A stretch of 64,000 nucleotides of DNA from a virus: positions 1 through 64,000 of IMG/VR virus record IMGVR_UViG_3300025030_000097. One strand, given 5' to 3'. Every line of letters starts with the position of its first letter. Within the stretch, counting starts at the first letter, position 1. The position numbers and the translations under genes are program-made. Below are positions 31,214 to 39,875 of this stretch, piece by piece. The notes beneath the pieces are model-generated. The model was not told the DNA's origin and did no database searches. It saw only the letters and a program-made list of their open reading frames with translations.

Positions 31214-31518
31214 AAATGCAATCTACTAGAGAAAAATACTTAGTAACCAAAATGGGAGTCCACTACAAACACTGCACAGATAACTATGTTTTCACTGGAC
31301 AAGGCATGTGGTCTGAAGGAGAATACTTCTACAAACTATTTAAATGGGCGCAGAAAAGTTCTTGGTGGGGTTATCTGAAAAGGGATTATATAGGCGACGA
31401 GGGAGATGGTATTTTAGGGCCACTTTACTATCCCATTGACGAATCCTACATAGACGCTGAGATGTTGGCTAATGCTATCTACTCCTACTTTATAAAGAAA
31501 GAGGAGGTTCCATTTTGA
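31210..31518 (+). CDS. Hypothetical protein
   Basis: A 102-residue Tyr/Trp-rich protein coupled by ATGA to the previous gene and by TTGA to the helicase gene. The helicase AGGAGG site lies in its last codons. No family is recognised. Confidence 0.58.
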   Translation: MKMQSTREKYLVTKMGVHYKHCTDNYVFTGQGMWSEGEYFYKLFKWAQKSSWWGYLKRDYIGDEGDGILGPLYYPIDESYIDAEMLANAIYSYFIKKEEVPF

Positions 31519-32831
31519 TAGAGGTTAGGCATGTCGCTCGCGTCCAACTACCTGAAGATGAAAATATAAAAGCCCTGATTTTAAACCTGTTTGCGTACAC
31601 TTCCAGAAGCGGAGAATCTTTTCACAACTACTCTTACAAAGATGGAGTAGCATATCTTCCCCCTTGCCTTCCAAAATTAGAGGTAGTCGCTAGTCTGTTA
31701 AACGAAACAGTGGTGGATAACAGGAGCCTTGGGCAACCCATATCCTCGCCTTTCATACTAAACCCAGAATTTACTTTAAGGGATTATCAAGTAGAACCCG
31801 CCAGACAACTTTTCGAAAACACAAGAGATAATAAATCAGCAACTCTAAGTGCGGGCTGCGGGACTGGAAAAACTATAGTGGTATCTCACGCGGCTGGTCG
31901 TTTAAATAAGAAGATCCTAGGGATTTTAGATCAGTCGAATTTATTTCAAAATTGGGCGATTGCTTTTGATATCATCTATGGTAAAAAAATTCAGCAACTA
32001 AAATCAACTGACATTGCATTCTCAGACGTATGCATAACAACGTTTCAGATGCTGCACAGGAACCCTGAGTTACTTGAAAGAATCCGTAAAGTTTTTGGCT
32101 GTCTAATTTTAGATGAGTGCCATGTTGTAAAGGCTGCTACCTTCAAACAAGTTTTATCTAGGCTTGACGCGCAGTACCGTATAGCATGTACGGCCACTTT
32201 CTTCAACAAAAACCTACCTTTAGGGATTCTTGAGGACTGGCTTGCTCCGGTGTCTGTTAAAATGGTAGATCAAGACGCCTTAACTCCAGAGATACGTTGG
32301 ATAGATACAGGAGTAATTTGGGCTTCAGAAGAACCTATGGATTACGCTTCCTACGTTCTTCCAGCACTTGCAGCAGATGCTAAAAGAAACGCTGTTATAT
32401 TCAGTATACTAAAACAGTGTTTGGAAGAGAAACGTAGAACAATAGTTTGCTGCATCACGGTAAAACAGGCTAACTTTCTTCATGAGATTATGATTAAATC
32501 TGGCGCACGGTCTACTGTGTACACTGGAAGTACTACTGCTAAGAGAGACTTGGAAGTCAAAACTAAAATGAATTCTGGAGAGTTAGACTTCATTTTTGCT
32601 TCCATGAAATTTAATAAGGGAACAGATATAGATACAGCGGATTGCATGGTTTTGGTAAGACCCAACAACAATCTTAAAGACACTCAACAATTAACTGGGC
32701 GAGTAGTTCGGAAGGTTGAAGGGAAACCAAAGCCCATAGTTTATGATTTTGCTGATGTAGGTTACTTGGCAGAAATCTTCGTAAGAAACCGTAAAAAGTT
32801 CTATAGGAGCCTTAACTACGAAGAAGGGTAG
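31515..32831 (+). CDS. SF2 DNA/RNA helicase (UvsW/RAD25-like)
   Basis: A 438-residue helicase starting with TTG that overlaps the previous stop. Motif I is AGCGTGKT (K119), motif II is DECH, motif III CTATF, and motif VI is at QLTGRVVRK near the C-terminus. The order and size resemble T4 UvsW-type helicases that unwind branched DNA and R-loops in recombination-dependent replication. It is followed by a short zinc-type gene. Function is assigned by family; the substrate is inferred. Confidence 0.85.
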   Translation: MIEVRHVARVQLPEDENIKALILNLFAYTSRSGESFHNYSYKDGVAYLPPCLPKLEVVASLLNETVVDNRSLGQPISSPFILNPEFTLRDYQVEPARQLFENTRDNKSATLSAGCGTGKTIVVSHAAGRLNKKILGILDQSNLFQNWAIAFDIIYGKKIQQLKSTDIAFSDVCITTFQMLHRNPELLERIRKVFGCLILDECHVVKAATFKQVLSRLDAQYRIACTATFFNKNLPLGILEDWLAPVSVKMVDQDALTPEIRWIDTGVIWASEEPMDYASYVLPALAADAKRNAVIFSILKQCLEEKRRTIVCCITVKQANFLHEIMIKSGARSTVYTGSTTAKRDLEVKTKMNSGELDFIFASMKFNKGTDIDTADCMVLVRPNNNLKDTQQLTGRVVRKVEGKPKPIVYDFADVGYLAEIFVRNRKKFYRSLNYEEG

Positions 32832-32923
32832 GCTAGGGTATGGGGGAGTTAAAAAGTCCCTCTACAAGCAATCCTCGTTCGTTTTAGAGGTGGTTGTGGA
32901 GGATAATATGGAGGAGTTTTATT

Positions 32924-33127
32924 ATGAGAAATATTGTGACTGAAGAAGAGGCAGCTACGAAACGGTGCCCTCAACTCATGGGTAGGTCTGATCTTGTAAA
33001 TCGGTATTGCAAAGGATCTGACTGCATGGCTTGGCGGTGGCATTCTGAGGAGACACTAGAGAAGGGCTATGGAGAGAAAACTGTGGTACTAAAATATGGG
33101 TACTGTGGTAAGGTGCCTTTAACATGA
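32924..33127 (+). CDS. Small Cys-containing hypothetical protein
   Basis: A 67-residue protein; the ATG at 32924 follows GGAGGAG, and the in-frame TTG upstream is less likely. It has Cys residues in RCPQL, YCKGSDCMAWRW and GYCGKV that could bind metal. A dyad follows its stop. Confidence 0.55.
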   Translation: MRNIVTEEEAATKRCPQLMGRSDLVNRYCKGSDCMAWRWHSEETLEKGYGEKTVVLKYGYCGKVPLT

Positions 33128-33131
33128 AATT

Positions 33132-33141
33132 GGTAATTACC
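33132..33141. promoter_or_regulatory. GGTAATTACC dyad, copy 11
   Basis: Perfect palindrome in AATTGGTAATTACCTAAAAAGG, 18 bases before the metallophosphatase gene. Confidence 0.8.
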
Positions 33142-33159
33142 TAAAAAGGAGAAAATAAT

Positions 33160-33909
33160 ATGGCATTAGTTTCGGGCGACAGCCATGGTAACCTCAACCG
33201 CTTAAAAGCATTCCTGAGATACAAACCTGAAGAGGAACACATTCTAACAGGAGACCTAATGGACTCCTACATAGCGTCCGACACAGGTATTATAGAGACC
33301 TTTCAGTTGTTTCAAAAATCAGATGCATTAGCAACATGGTCGAACCATGATACGGTTTACCTAAAAAACTGTCCTGGACAACTGATGTGCTCAGGTCATC
33401 GTACTAACCCAATTTTCGGTCATCTGATAAACGGCAGCAAGGATAAATACAGAGGGTCGTTTGTAAGAGATGGCTACCTGATAACACATGCAGGAGTTGT
33501 GGAAGAGATTGGTAGTAGGTTCTCTGACCTAGAATCTTTAAGCGAGTATATAAACACTGAGATAGATAAGATTGTCTATAACGAGGAAATTTGGGTAGAT
33601 AGTCCTTTGTCGGATGTGTTTAATATCTCTGTTGTGAGAGGAGGTTACCATAAGTACGGCGGACCTCTATGGGCTGATTACAGAAGAGAAAAATATGATT
33701 GCACCAAGAATCAAATCTTTGGACACTCTCATTCGGAAACTTTGAAAATCTTTAACTACGGAGATGATGAAAACGAGAGGAAGCATGTCGCTGTAGATTG
33801 TAGTGAGTTTAGCTGTTTTAACACCAAGACTGGCGCAGCAGAGGATTTCATGTTTCCTGCTTTTAAAGATGGTCCTGCGGTAAGAAAACTGTTGGAGGTC
33901 GGGTACTAA
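33160..33909 (+). CDS. Calcineurin-like metallophosphatase
   Basis: A 249-residue di-metal phosphoesterase. It has GDSHGN (near residue 7), GDLMDSY, WSNHD (GNHD position), THAG and FGHSH in order, the five family motifs. Relatives include PPP-type protein phosphatases and diadenosine tetraphosphatases; the substrate cannot be chosen. A dyad and AAGGAG precede it, and the next ATG overlaps its stop. Confidence 0.82.
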   Translation: MALVSGDSHGNLNRLKAFLRYKPEEEHILTGDLMDSYIASDTGIIETFQLFQKSDALATWSNHDTVYLKNCPGQLMCSGHRTNPIFGHLINGSKDKYRGSFVRDGYLITHAGVVEEIGSRFSDLESLSEYINTEIDKIVYNEEIWVDSPLSDVFNISVVRGGYHKYGGPLWADYRREKYDCTKNQIFGHSHSETLKIFNYGDDENERKHVAVDCSEFSCFNTKTGAAEDFMFPAFKDGPAVRKLLEVGY

Positions 33910-34082
33910 TGGTCAGAAAACAATTTACTTTGTTGGATTCTTTAAGATATCCAGAGAGCTACAATTCAAATTATCTTGAAGGCTCATATACAGAGGACGG
34001 TTCATTACATTTTTATGGGTATTGGGATGAACGTAAGAAATGTTGGATACCTCTGAGCGAGCTGAAATACTATTCGGAATAG
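33909..34082 (+). CDS. Small hypothetical protein
   Basis: A 57-residue Tyr/Glu-rich protein whose ATG shares a base with the phosphatase TAA. GGAGG lies in the end of the phosphatase gene. It resembles an independently folding WW-like strand set (LHFYGYWDERKKCWIPLSEL), but no family is assigned. Confidence 0.5.
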   Translation: MVRKQFTLLDSLRYPESYNSNYLEGSYTEDGSLHFYGYWDERKKCWIPLSELKYYSE

Positions 34083-34091
34083 GGGAGGGTT

Positions 34092-34304
34092 ATGATACGT
34101 GTAGAAGTAGACTTATCTGACATTCCTAAATGGGCACAGACTAATGATACCGACGCCTTCTCGTGCTATATTGCTGGAGAACTCAGTGCAGCAGGTATTC
34201 CTATAGTTGGAAGTCCTCTGCTGTCTAGGGTAGATTTTACTAAAGGAACGTTACTAACTTGGTACGACTATGAAAATGATAGGAATATTTACTTATGGAA
34301 GTAG
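34092..34304 (+). CDS. Small hypothetical protein
   Basis: A 70-residue protein after GGGGAGGG. It is acidic with one Cys and has no motif. It overlaps the leader of the next gene. Confidence 0.55.
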   Translation: MIRVEVDLSDIPKWAQTNDTDAFSCYIAGELSAAGIPIVGSPLLSRVDFTKGTLLTWYDYENDRNIYLWK

Positions 34305-34315
34305 AGGAGGACAAA

Positions 34316-34534
34316 ATGAAATGGAAAAAGAAAGAGAAGATTTATCCTAAGGAATACTCGACTAGACAAAGATATATTTTTACTTGGTATCCTGTAACAA
34401 TAAGCGGAGAAACTCGTTGGCTATGGTTTTACAAAGTGGAGGAGATACATTATTACGGTACGTGCAGGCTTCTTGGAGATGAGAAATTCTATCCCGAGTT
34501 TGGATTTTGGAGCTACAGCCGGTGGATTGACTAA
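34316..34534 (+). CDS. Small Lys/Trp-rich hypothetical protein
   Basis: A 72-residue protein; the ATG at 34316 follows AGAGGAGGAC. The N-terminus is basic (KWKKKEKIYPK) and the rest rich in Tyr/Trp strands. Unrecognised. Confidence 0.55.
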   Translation: MKWKKKEKIYPKEYSTRQRYIFTWYPVTISGETRWLWFYKVEEIHYYGTCRLLGDEKFYPEFGFWSYSRWID

Positions 34535-34545
34535 AGGAGGGTAAA

Positions 34546-34788
34546 ATGAATTCTAAAAAAGAGATTTGGATAACTAATAGCGGTGAAGTTCTAGATGTTG
34601 ATGAGATGACCGAAGATCATGTTAGAAATACCCTGAAGATGTTGATAAAGCAAATTAGGGAAGGCAAGCTTGGTTGTCTGGGGTACCATCAGGATAGGAT
34701 AAATATGGAGAGGCGTATGGAAGAACTGAGGGAGATTCATCCTAGTCTTACTACTGGGATTAGGGAGTATGGTGTGGATGGTGGGTAG
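34546..34788 (+). CDS. Small hypothetical protein
   Basis: An 80-residue protein after AAAGGAGGG. It has a helical middle (VRNTLKMLIKQIREGKLG) and no known motif. It is the last gene before a 259-base non-coding gap and the GIY-YIG gene. Confidence 0.55.
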   Translation: MNSKKEIWITNSGEVLDVDEMTEDHVRNTLKMLIKQIREGKLGCLGYHQDRINMERRMEELREIHPSLTTGIREYGVDGG

Positions 34789-34858
34789 GGGTTGTGTTAG
34801 GGAGTGGGTAGGGACTAAGGCAGTTGTTAGGTAAACCTTATAGTCTATATTATATATC

Positions 34859-34875
34859 TCGTCCGAAACGGACGA
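34859..34875. terminator. Small GC-rich hairpin
   Basis: TCGTCCG AAA CGGACGA: 7-bp perfect stem with a 3-base loop, following the last small gene of region A. CCTTATTAT follows. It could be a weak terminator or an operator. Confidence 0.35.
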
Positions 34876-34955
34876 CCTTATTATACCACAGAAATGGCTT
34901 TTTGTCAAGCTTTTTCTTCAATGAAATGATTATTTTATTTTAATGTTCTGATTTT

Positions 34956-34965
34956 GGTAACTACC
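34956..34965. promoter_or_regulatory. GGTAACTACC, one-mismatch copy of the dyad (copy 12)
   Basis: In TTTTGGTAACTACCTAAAATTT. It has one change from the palindrome but keeps the flanking TTTTGG and CCTAAAA context. It lies in the gap near the GIY-YIG gene. Confidence 0.55.
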
Positions 34966-34985
34966 TAAAATTTAAGGAATAAGGA

Positions 34986-35031
34986 CTGTCAAGAGAATTA
35001 TATTTAGTGATTTGTATAATTCTCTTGACAG
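34986..35031. terminator. 17-bp perfect inverted repeat carrying outward TTGACA boxes
   Basis: Arms 34986-35002 and 35015-35031 pair perfectly with a 12-base loop. It lies 17 bases past the stop of the leftward GIY-YIG gene, so it may terminate that transcript. Each arm ends in TTGACA facing outward. Confidence 0.5.
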
Positions 35032-35054
35032 AATTGGGTTTGGTGTGCTATAGT
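35025..35054 (+). promoter_or_regulatory. Candidate rightward promoter from the inverted repeat
   Basis: TTGACA (35025-35030) and TATAGT (35049-35054), spacer 18. It would read antisense through the GIY-YIG gene towards the DnaB-like helicase gene. Perfect -35, good -10; function unproven. Confidence 0.4.
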
Positions 35055-36370
35055 GGATTATTGGTTGTGTTGTTTTGTCGGTTTCTTACTACATGCCCAT
35101 TACGTCTGACTGCATCTACGACAACACCCCCTCCGACATTGAAATCCTTGGAGATAGATAAAGCCGATTCTCCTGCCAAGTACCTCGTCACAGCAACGGC
35201 TTCTTGTTCCTTAGTTAGTGCAAATTTACACATAAGCGGGCGCATAGGTGTGTTCTTTTTGGCTAAAATTACATGCACAGAGGAGGATGATATACCAAAC
35301 TTAGCAGCTATGCTCTCTGCATTGGCCCCTTCTAGGTATAATTTAACAATTTCATCGCCGTATAAGTCTATTAATTTTGGCTTAGGTTCTTTCTTGGGTT
35401 TTGGTGTGCACTCAGGTCTGCCATATACGTCATATAGGTAGTTACGAACCCTTTTAGCATTTAGTCGCAATAAGTCGCCAATAGCTCCTGCGGTAAGTCC
35501 TTCGGTATATTTTGTTCGAATTTGACTTAGTAACTGCTCGTCCCAATTGTGATCGCGAATAATTCCACGTGACCTTAGAAGTTTTGCTGTAGCTGCTTTA
35601 GGCACTTTGTACTTTCGTACGATAGCTTCAACTGACATACGATTTTCGTAATCTTTTATGATATTTTCTTTATTGTGCTCAAGGCGTTTATCACAAGCTC
35701 TAAGTCTTTTAGCTCCTTTCAGAATACTGCTGACTCTGGATTGGTTTACTTTAGTATGGGTTGATATTTCTTTTCTAGACATACCGCCATCGTGTAAAGT
35801 TTTAATGTAATTTATTGTTTCGTCTGGTATAGCACTATAAAATGAGTTTGATCGAGGCTGAATTCCCTCACGGTCTAAAATGTTTCGCACAGTTTTGTGA
35901 GACACTTTATATTTTTTACCTAGAGTAACCGTAGAGGCTCCATTTAGATATTCTTTAACTATTTCAAGTTCGTCTTCAGGAGAGTATTTGTGAGGCTTCA
36001 GCTTCCCTCCAGCGCCTCCATGGTGTACATTTAGAAGTGGGTTACTTTTGTCTATTATCTTCCTTCCGATACTCTTTATTGCCTTAGTCTCTAATAGGTA
36101 AGCTTCATCTTCGGGCATATTGTCTTTCAATTTAATTATATAATCTCTTAGATCGAAGCCACTATCAATGATTTTCAGTATTAGCTTGTGCTTGGCTGTC
36201 TTATTTTTATTCTTAGCCTCAGAAATATGATTGTACATTCTGATCTTACTGCCCTTTCCGACATAAAATGGTTCATACTCTGTAACTAGACCTATATCTG
36301 GATACACAAAATTTCCTTCCACCAGCGGATTGAGGTACACATAAATATAGAAATTACGTTTTTGTTTCAT
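35048..36370 (-). CDS. GIY-YIG homing endonuclease with HTH repeats
   Basis: A 440-residue protein on the opposite strand. The N-terminal about 100 residues form a GIY-YIG nuclease domain (FYIYVYLNP...PFYVGKGSKIRMYNH...ETKAIKSIG). It is followed by a run of at least four short helix-turn-helix repeats (for example SRKEISTHTKVNQSRVSSILKG; AESIAAKFGISSSSVHVIL) for DNA recognition. This matches phage-borne free-standing SegA-like endonucleases. It sits between the accessory block and the helicase gene, interrupting the rightward order. Confidence 0.85.
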   Translation of the reverse strand: MKQKRNFYIYVYLNPLVEGNFVYPDIGLVTEYEPFYVGKGSKIRMYNHISEAKNKNKTAKHKLILKIIDSGFDLRDYIIKLKDNMPEDEAYLLETKAIKSIGRKIIDKSNPLLNVHHGGAGGKLKPHKYSPEDELEIVKEYLNGASTVTLGKKYKVSHKTVRNILDREGIQPRSNSFYSAIPDETINYIKTLHDGGMSRKEISTHTKVNQSRVSSILKGAKRLRACDKRLEHNKENIIKDYENRMSVEAIVRKYKVPKAATAKLLRSRGIIRDHNWDEQLLSQIRTKYTEGLTAGAIGDLLRLNAKRVRNYLYDVYGRPECTPKPKKEPKPKLIDLYGDEIVKLYLEGANAESIAAKFGISSSSVHVILAKKNTPMRPLMCKFALTKEQEAVAVTRYLAGESALSISKDFNVGGGVVVDAVRRNGHVVRNRQNNTTNNPL

Positions 36371-36482
36371 AACTACTCCTTATAAAATATGATCTGGCTA
36401 CCAATGTTTACCCCTCACAACTCTTCCTTACCTTATTATATACGTAAATGGGTAATAACTTATCACTTAAAGGAGAAACAAA

Positions 36483-37853
36483 TTGTCAAAGATAGCTAAC
36501 GTGCAGTATGAAATACTATCTCTCAAAAAACTTCTAGACTCTAGAGATCCAGAGCTACTTAATAGACTACATTTTGATCTGTACTCTAACGCTGAACTAG
36601 CAAATATTTTGAAGATATCTAGTATACTGTATATGGACACTGGAAGACTGCCTAGCTGGGACCATCTTAAAGCGGAGATAGTAAACAGGGTATTACAGAC
36701 TGACAAGCAAAACTTTTACCTAGGGCTGCTTCAAGATATCAAGGACAAGGACGCGGCAGACATAAGCACGGAAGACATAATTAAGAACTTGAAGACTCAA
36801 AGACAGTTCAGGCAGATACTGGACTCTGCTGGCAAACTAGTAGGGTCTGTGGAAAGTAGAGATGCTAACGCAGCAGTAGATATTATGAAAGAATTGTACC
36901 AAGACATGTTTTATCAAGACTCTCAAGAATCCCTTGAATCTTCTGACTTAGTGAATATGGCAGGTAAGACAACGAGTATAGATTGGGAGACGACTGGCTA
37001 CGACTCTATAGATGAGAGAGGTGGGATTTGTAAGGGTGGTTTATGGTACTGCTTAGGTGCAGCTAAGAGAGGTAAAAGCACATTAGCTCAAGGAATGCTG
37101 ACCCATGCACATGAAAAGTACGGTGGAAGTTCTTGCTACATGTCATTTGAAATGTCAAAAATCGAGGTAAAGTCTAGGATACTGGCTGCCAAAAGCTCGA
37201 CAGATATCGGCCTTGTAATAAGTGGATTGCTAAGTCAAACTGAGAGACTGAATCTAAGAAAAGCTGAGGTGGATCTTCTGATAGGACTTACTCCAAACGC
37301 AGAAGACTTTTGCGAGTACACTAGTCAGTTAAACGATGCAGAGTTTTGGGCAGAGGCTTGGCAGAATTTTGCGCCAAAGGATGATAGGGTCTACATTATC
37401 GACGATGCAGGCGATTGGGCTGATACGTTTACTAAGATGAGATTGTTGGCTACACTCAAAGGAGTCAAGCGATTTGTCATAGATTATCCGATGCTCATCC
37501 CTAGGGCATCGGGACCAGAATTCTCTAAATTATCCACGTGGGAATATCATTTGGAAATGTCAAAGCAGTTAAAAAGTTTTGCTAGAAATACTGGCACTAG
37601 GATCATAGCCCCTGCGCAGTACAAAGAGGGGGAGGATAAAATTTCTTTTGCTAGTAATATTATCAACGATTGCGACGGAATGATTGCTTTGTATGAAGAT
37701 GACGGAGACAAAGATTATGGCGAAATGGGTTGCGTGTCAGTTAAATTTAAAGCATACAGGAACTATATCACAATACCAAGTCAGCCGACACTTCAGCCTT
37801 TCAAACTACTTAAAGAATTAAACTACTCTAGATTTGCTAATTTCAACTTCTAA
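36483..37853 (+). CDS. dnaB: Replicative DNA helicase, DnaB-like
   Basis: A 456-residue RecA-fold helicase starting with TTG after AAAGGAG. Walker A is GAAKRGKST with K198, followed by SCYMSFEMSK (motif H1a-like), RFVIDYPMLI (Walker B) and RIIAPAQYKEG. An N-terminal helical domain is present. It unwinds the fork 5' to 3' and is expected to work with the primase at 40686 and polymerase at 43641. The sequence supports the family well; the loader is proposed at 38822. Confidence 0.88.
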   Translation: MSKIANVQYEILSLKKLLDSRDPELLNRLHFDLYSNAELANILKISSILYMDTGRLPSWDHLKAEIVNRVLQTDKQNFYLGLLQDIKDKDAADISTEDIIKNLKTQRQFRQILDSAGKLVGSVESRDANAAVDIMKELYQDMFYQDSQESLESSDLVNMAGKTTSIDWETTGYDSIDERGGICKGGLWYCLGAAKRGKSTLAQGMLTHAHEKYGGSSCYMSFEMSKIEVKSRILAAKSSTDIGLVISGLLSQTERLNLRKAEVDLLIGLTPNAEDFCEYTSQLNDAEFWAEAWQNFAPKDDRVYIIDDAGDWADTFTKMRLLATLKGVKRFVIDYPMLIPRASGPEFSKLSTWEYHLEMSKQLKSFARNTGTRIIAPAQYKEGEDKISFASNIINDCDGMIALYEDDGDKDYGEMGCVSVKFKAYRNYITIPSQPTLQPFKLLKELNYSRFANFNF

Positions 37854-37866
37854 GGAGACCAAAACA

Positions 37867-38244
37867 ATGCCTAAAACAATGACTAAACAAATCCCCAAAA
37901 CCCATTCCCCAATCTTCACCAAACCAGACCTATCAACCCTCTACCACAAAGACGACTGCCGATACTACTACGATCCTGAATTTTGTACGTGCGGTGCAGA
38001 TGCTTTTGCGGAGCTAGAATTTTACAAAACTGCTTACAAGGAGTTAGAAACAGCACTCCAAAAACAACAAGAAGAACATGAACAGCTCAACGAAACTAAT
38101 AAGAAATATAAACAGGCGTTGGGGAAGATAGCCATTGAGGAAGCTAACTTGATTAACACCGATGGAGGGCATTACCGTTACGAATACTGTGAGGTTTGTA
38201 CAGTTATTATCAAACTAGCCGCAGAAGCACTTAGTACAAAGTAA
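37867..38244 (+). CDS. Coiled-coil hypothetical protein with Cys pairs
   Basis: A 125-residue protein; the ATG at 37867 follows AAGGAG. It has a Cys/His group (DDCRYYYDPEFCTCG), a coiled-coil segment (about residues 50-85), and another Cys pair (CEVC). Function is unknown; its position is between helicase and loader candidate. Confidence 0.6.
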   Translation: MPKTMTKQIPKTHSPIFTKPDLSTLYHKDDCRYYYDPEFCTCGADAFAELEFYKTAYKELETALQKQQEEHEQLNETNKKYKQALGKIAIEEANLINTDGGHYRYEYCEVCTVIIKLAAEALSTK

Positions 38245-38256
38245 AGGAGCCAAAAA

Positions 38257-38439
38257 ATGATCTATGAAAATTCCCAAGAAGGCAAATGTCCAAAATGTTC
38301 TAACCCACATCTAGATTCATCAGACGTAGAATTTGGTTCAGATTGGGTATCTCACTCAGTATTCTGTGACATTTGCCATTGGTATGGTTCTGAGGTTTAT
38401 TCTACAAAATTTCTAAGAATGGAGGATGGAGAGAAATGA
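38257..38439 (+). CDS. Small zinc ribbon protein
   Basis: A 60-residue protein after AAAGGAGCC. CPKC and CDIC pairs about 25 residues apart form a typical zinc ribbon. It overlaps the next gene as ATGA. The role is unknown. Confidence 0.62.
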   Translation: MIYENSQEGKCPKCSNPHLDSSDVEFGSDWVSHSVFCDICHWYGSEVYSTKFLRMEDGEK

Positions 38440-38825
38440 TCCTAAGATGCCCACTGAACGCACAAATTAATGCACTAATCTGCATATACACCTGCACAAA
38501 AAGTGTGAAAGAAGTATGCAAGGTTTACGAACAGAACTATGACAAGATTACCAAGCTGCTTATCGAACAGAAGTACCTTGATAAGTATGGTATTCCAGGG
38601 CACGTTCTACCAAAATCTAGGCAACCTAAAAAAGAATCTAAGAGGAAACCAAAGGAAACTACAGCTACAGTTAAGCCAGCTAAAGAAACTAACCCAAAGA
38701 CTGCTAAACCTGCTAAAGACAAAGAGGCAGTTCCAGCAGCTTCGGTAAAACCTAAAAGGAAACGTAGAACGAAAGCTGAGATGGCTTTGGCTAGGAATAA
38801 GGAGTACCGTAAGGGGGCAGCCTGA
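38436..38825 (+). CDS. Small protein with Lys/Ala/Pro-rich histone-H1-like tail
   Basis: A 129-residue protein. The first 55 residues are a compact helical region (SVKEVCKVYEQNYDKITKLLIEQKYL) that could be a small HTH. The remainder is Lys/Ala/Pro/Thr low complexity ending KRKRRTKAEMALARNKEYRK. It probably binds nucleic acid by charge. It lies just upstream of the helicase-loader candidate. Confidence 0.6.
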   Translation: MILRCPLNAQINALICIYTCTKSVKEVCKVYEQNYDKITKLLIEQKYLDKYGIPGHVLPKSRQPKKESKRKPKETTATVKPAKETNPKTAKPAKDKEAVPAASVKPKRKRRTKAEMALARNKEYRKGAA

Positions 38826-39640
38826 ATAAGTTCAATCACAAAAAGAACTACATAAGACCTTTAAGTAAAGAGTACACAGACCTTGACGCAGCAATATTCA
38901 AGAAGTACCTTCACATGCCTAAAGTATACTTGAGAGGCATTATAAGAAGGTATCCTAAGAATCTTAACGAAGTCCCTTTGGTGCTTCACAAGCTGCTTGA
39001 ACAATGTGACTCTTATATTTGGAAAGGAGTTAAGATGGAACGTAGTAAAGAAGAAATGATTGCGGCTGTTAAGATGAAAATCTCTGGTGTTCCTCCTGCA
39101 TATCTACTTAGAACAGAACTTCCAAGCACCTGTGGAACTAACCTGAAAGTCTATTCTAGCATATTGGAAGCACCAGAGTCGCTTTCTAAATTGGGTAGGC
39201 TGTTGTACTTCCACAGTGGGTTTGAAGACAATTCCCTTCTAGCAGCGTCTAATATAATTAAGTCTGGTGTCACAAAAGGCTTAAAATGTAAGATGACTTC
39301 TATGCCTCAGTTCATGGAGGAGCTAAAGACCTTTGAAGCTTCTAAGATTCTAACCTCCCTAGCCGAAGCAGATATCTCTTGTCTGTATATGTTAGGCACT
39401 GTTTATGTTAAAGCTGAGTCGGGATTTACAGAGTCTTCTTTGCTGACCTTCATAGACCAACGGAGGGTTAATAAGAAGACAACTATTTTGTCATCCCACC
39501 TAACACCCGCTGAGTTCAAAACGAGATTCAAAATAGACCTTGATAAGCTAGGGGCAATTTGTTTTAAGATGGAAGATGACGGGGTGGTAAATACTGTATC
39601 GCAGTTGGCTAAAGAACTTGCTGCGTTGAGAGGAGAATAA
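38822..39640 (+). CDS. Probable degenerate DnaC/DnaI-like helicase loader
   Basis: The ORF reads from a CTG at 38822 overlapping the previous stop; the first ATG is 38915 but the 31 codons before it look protein-coding. From CTG it has 272 residues. The segment LGRLLYFHSGFEDNSLLAASNIIKSG aligns by eye with an AAA+ Walker A strand-loop-helix but lacks the GKS/T. ADISCLYMLGT occupies Walker B, and TTILSSHLTPAEFKTRF resembles the sensor TIITSN segment of DnaC/DnaI. It sits between the helicase and primase genes, where loaders lie. The call is inferred, with a rare start codon. Confidence 0.5.
   Translation: MNKFNHKKNYIRPLSKEYTDLDAAIFKKYLHMPKVYLRGIIRRYPKNLNEVPLVLHKLLEQCDSYIWKGVKMERSKEEMIAAVKMKISGVPPAYLLRTELPSTCGTNLKVYSSILEAPESLSKLGRLLYFHSGFEDNSLLAASNIIKSGVTKGLKCKMTSMPQFMEELKTFEASKILTSLAEADISCLYMLGTVYVKAESGFTESSLLTFIDQRRVNKKTTILSSHLTPAEFKTRFKIDLDKLGAICFKMEDDGVVNTVSQLAKELAALRGE
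39614..39636 (+). repeat. Direct repeat copy A, GAACTTGCTGCGTTGAGAGGAGA
   Basis: A 23-base block, the end of the loader-like gene with the ribosome binding site for the next gene. An identical copy is at 39876-39898. Confidence 0.7.
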
Positions 39641-39874
39641 ATGTCTATAAATCTTAAAGAGTTTTTTGATACTAACAAAATATCAGATTATGTGCGGGAA
39701 GAACTTACACTGTGTATTGACTGCGCAGGGGTTGGTAAGAAGAGTCATAGAGAATTGGTTGATTATCACAAGGGAGATTATGACGTAACTTTTACAACCT
39801 GTACTTCATGTAACGGTTCTGGTCGCATTTACAAGCAGACTATAAGTATAATTGGAATTAGACCTTATGTGTAG
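39641..39874 (+). CDS. Small DnaJ-type zinc-finger protein
   Basis: A 77-residue protein after GAGAGGAG. It has CIDCAGVG and CTSCNGSG, two CXXCXGXG motifs of the DnaJ Cys-rich domain type, about 30 residues apart. No J-domain is present. It is probably a zinc-binding accessory protein in the replication block. It is followed by the second copy of the 23-base repeat. Confidence 0.62.
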   Translation: MSINLKEFFDTNKISDYVREELTLCIDCAGVGKKSHRELVDYHKGDYDVTFTTCTSCNGSGRIYKQTISIIGIRPYV

Positions 39875-39875
39875 A

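Larger units (their letters stand above)
34789..35047. other. Non-coding gap beside the GIY-YIG endonuclease gene
   Basis: No gene is visible in these 259 bases. They hold a 7-bp GTCCG/CGGAC-type hairpin (34859-34875), a near-copy of the GGTAATTACC dyad (34956-34965) and a 17-bp perfect inverted repeat (34986-35031). Confidence 0.6.
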
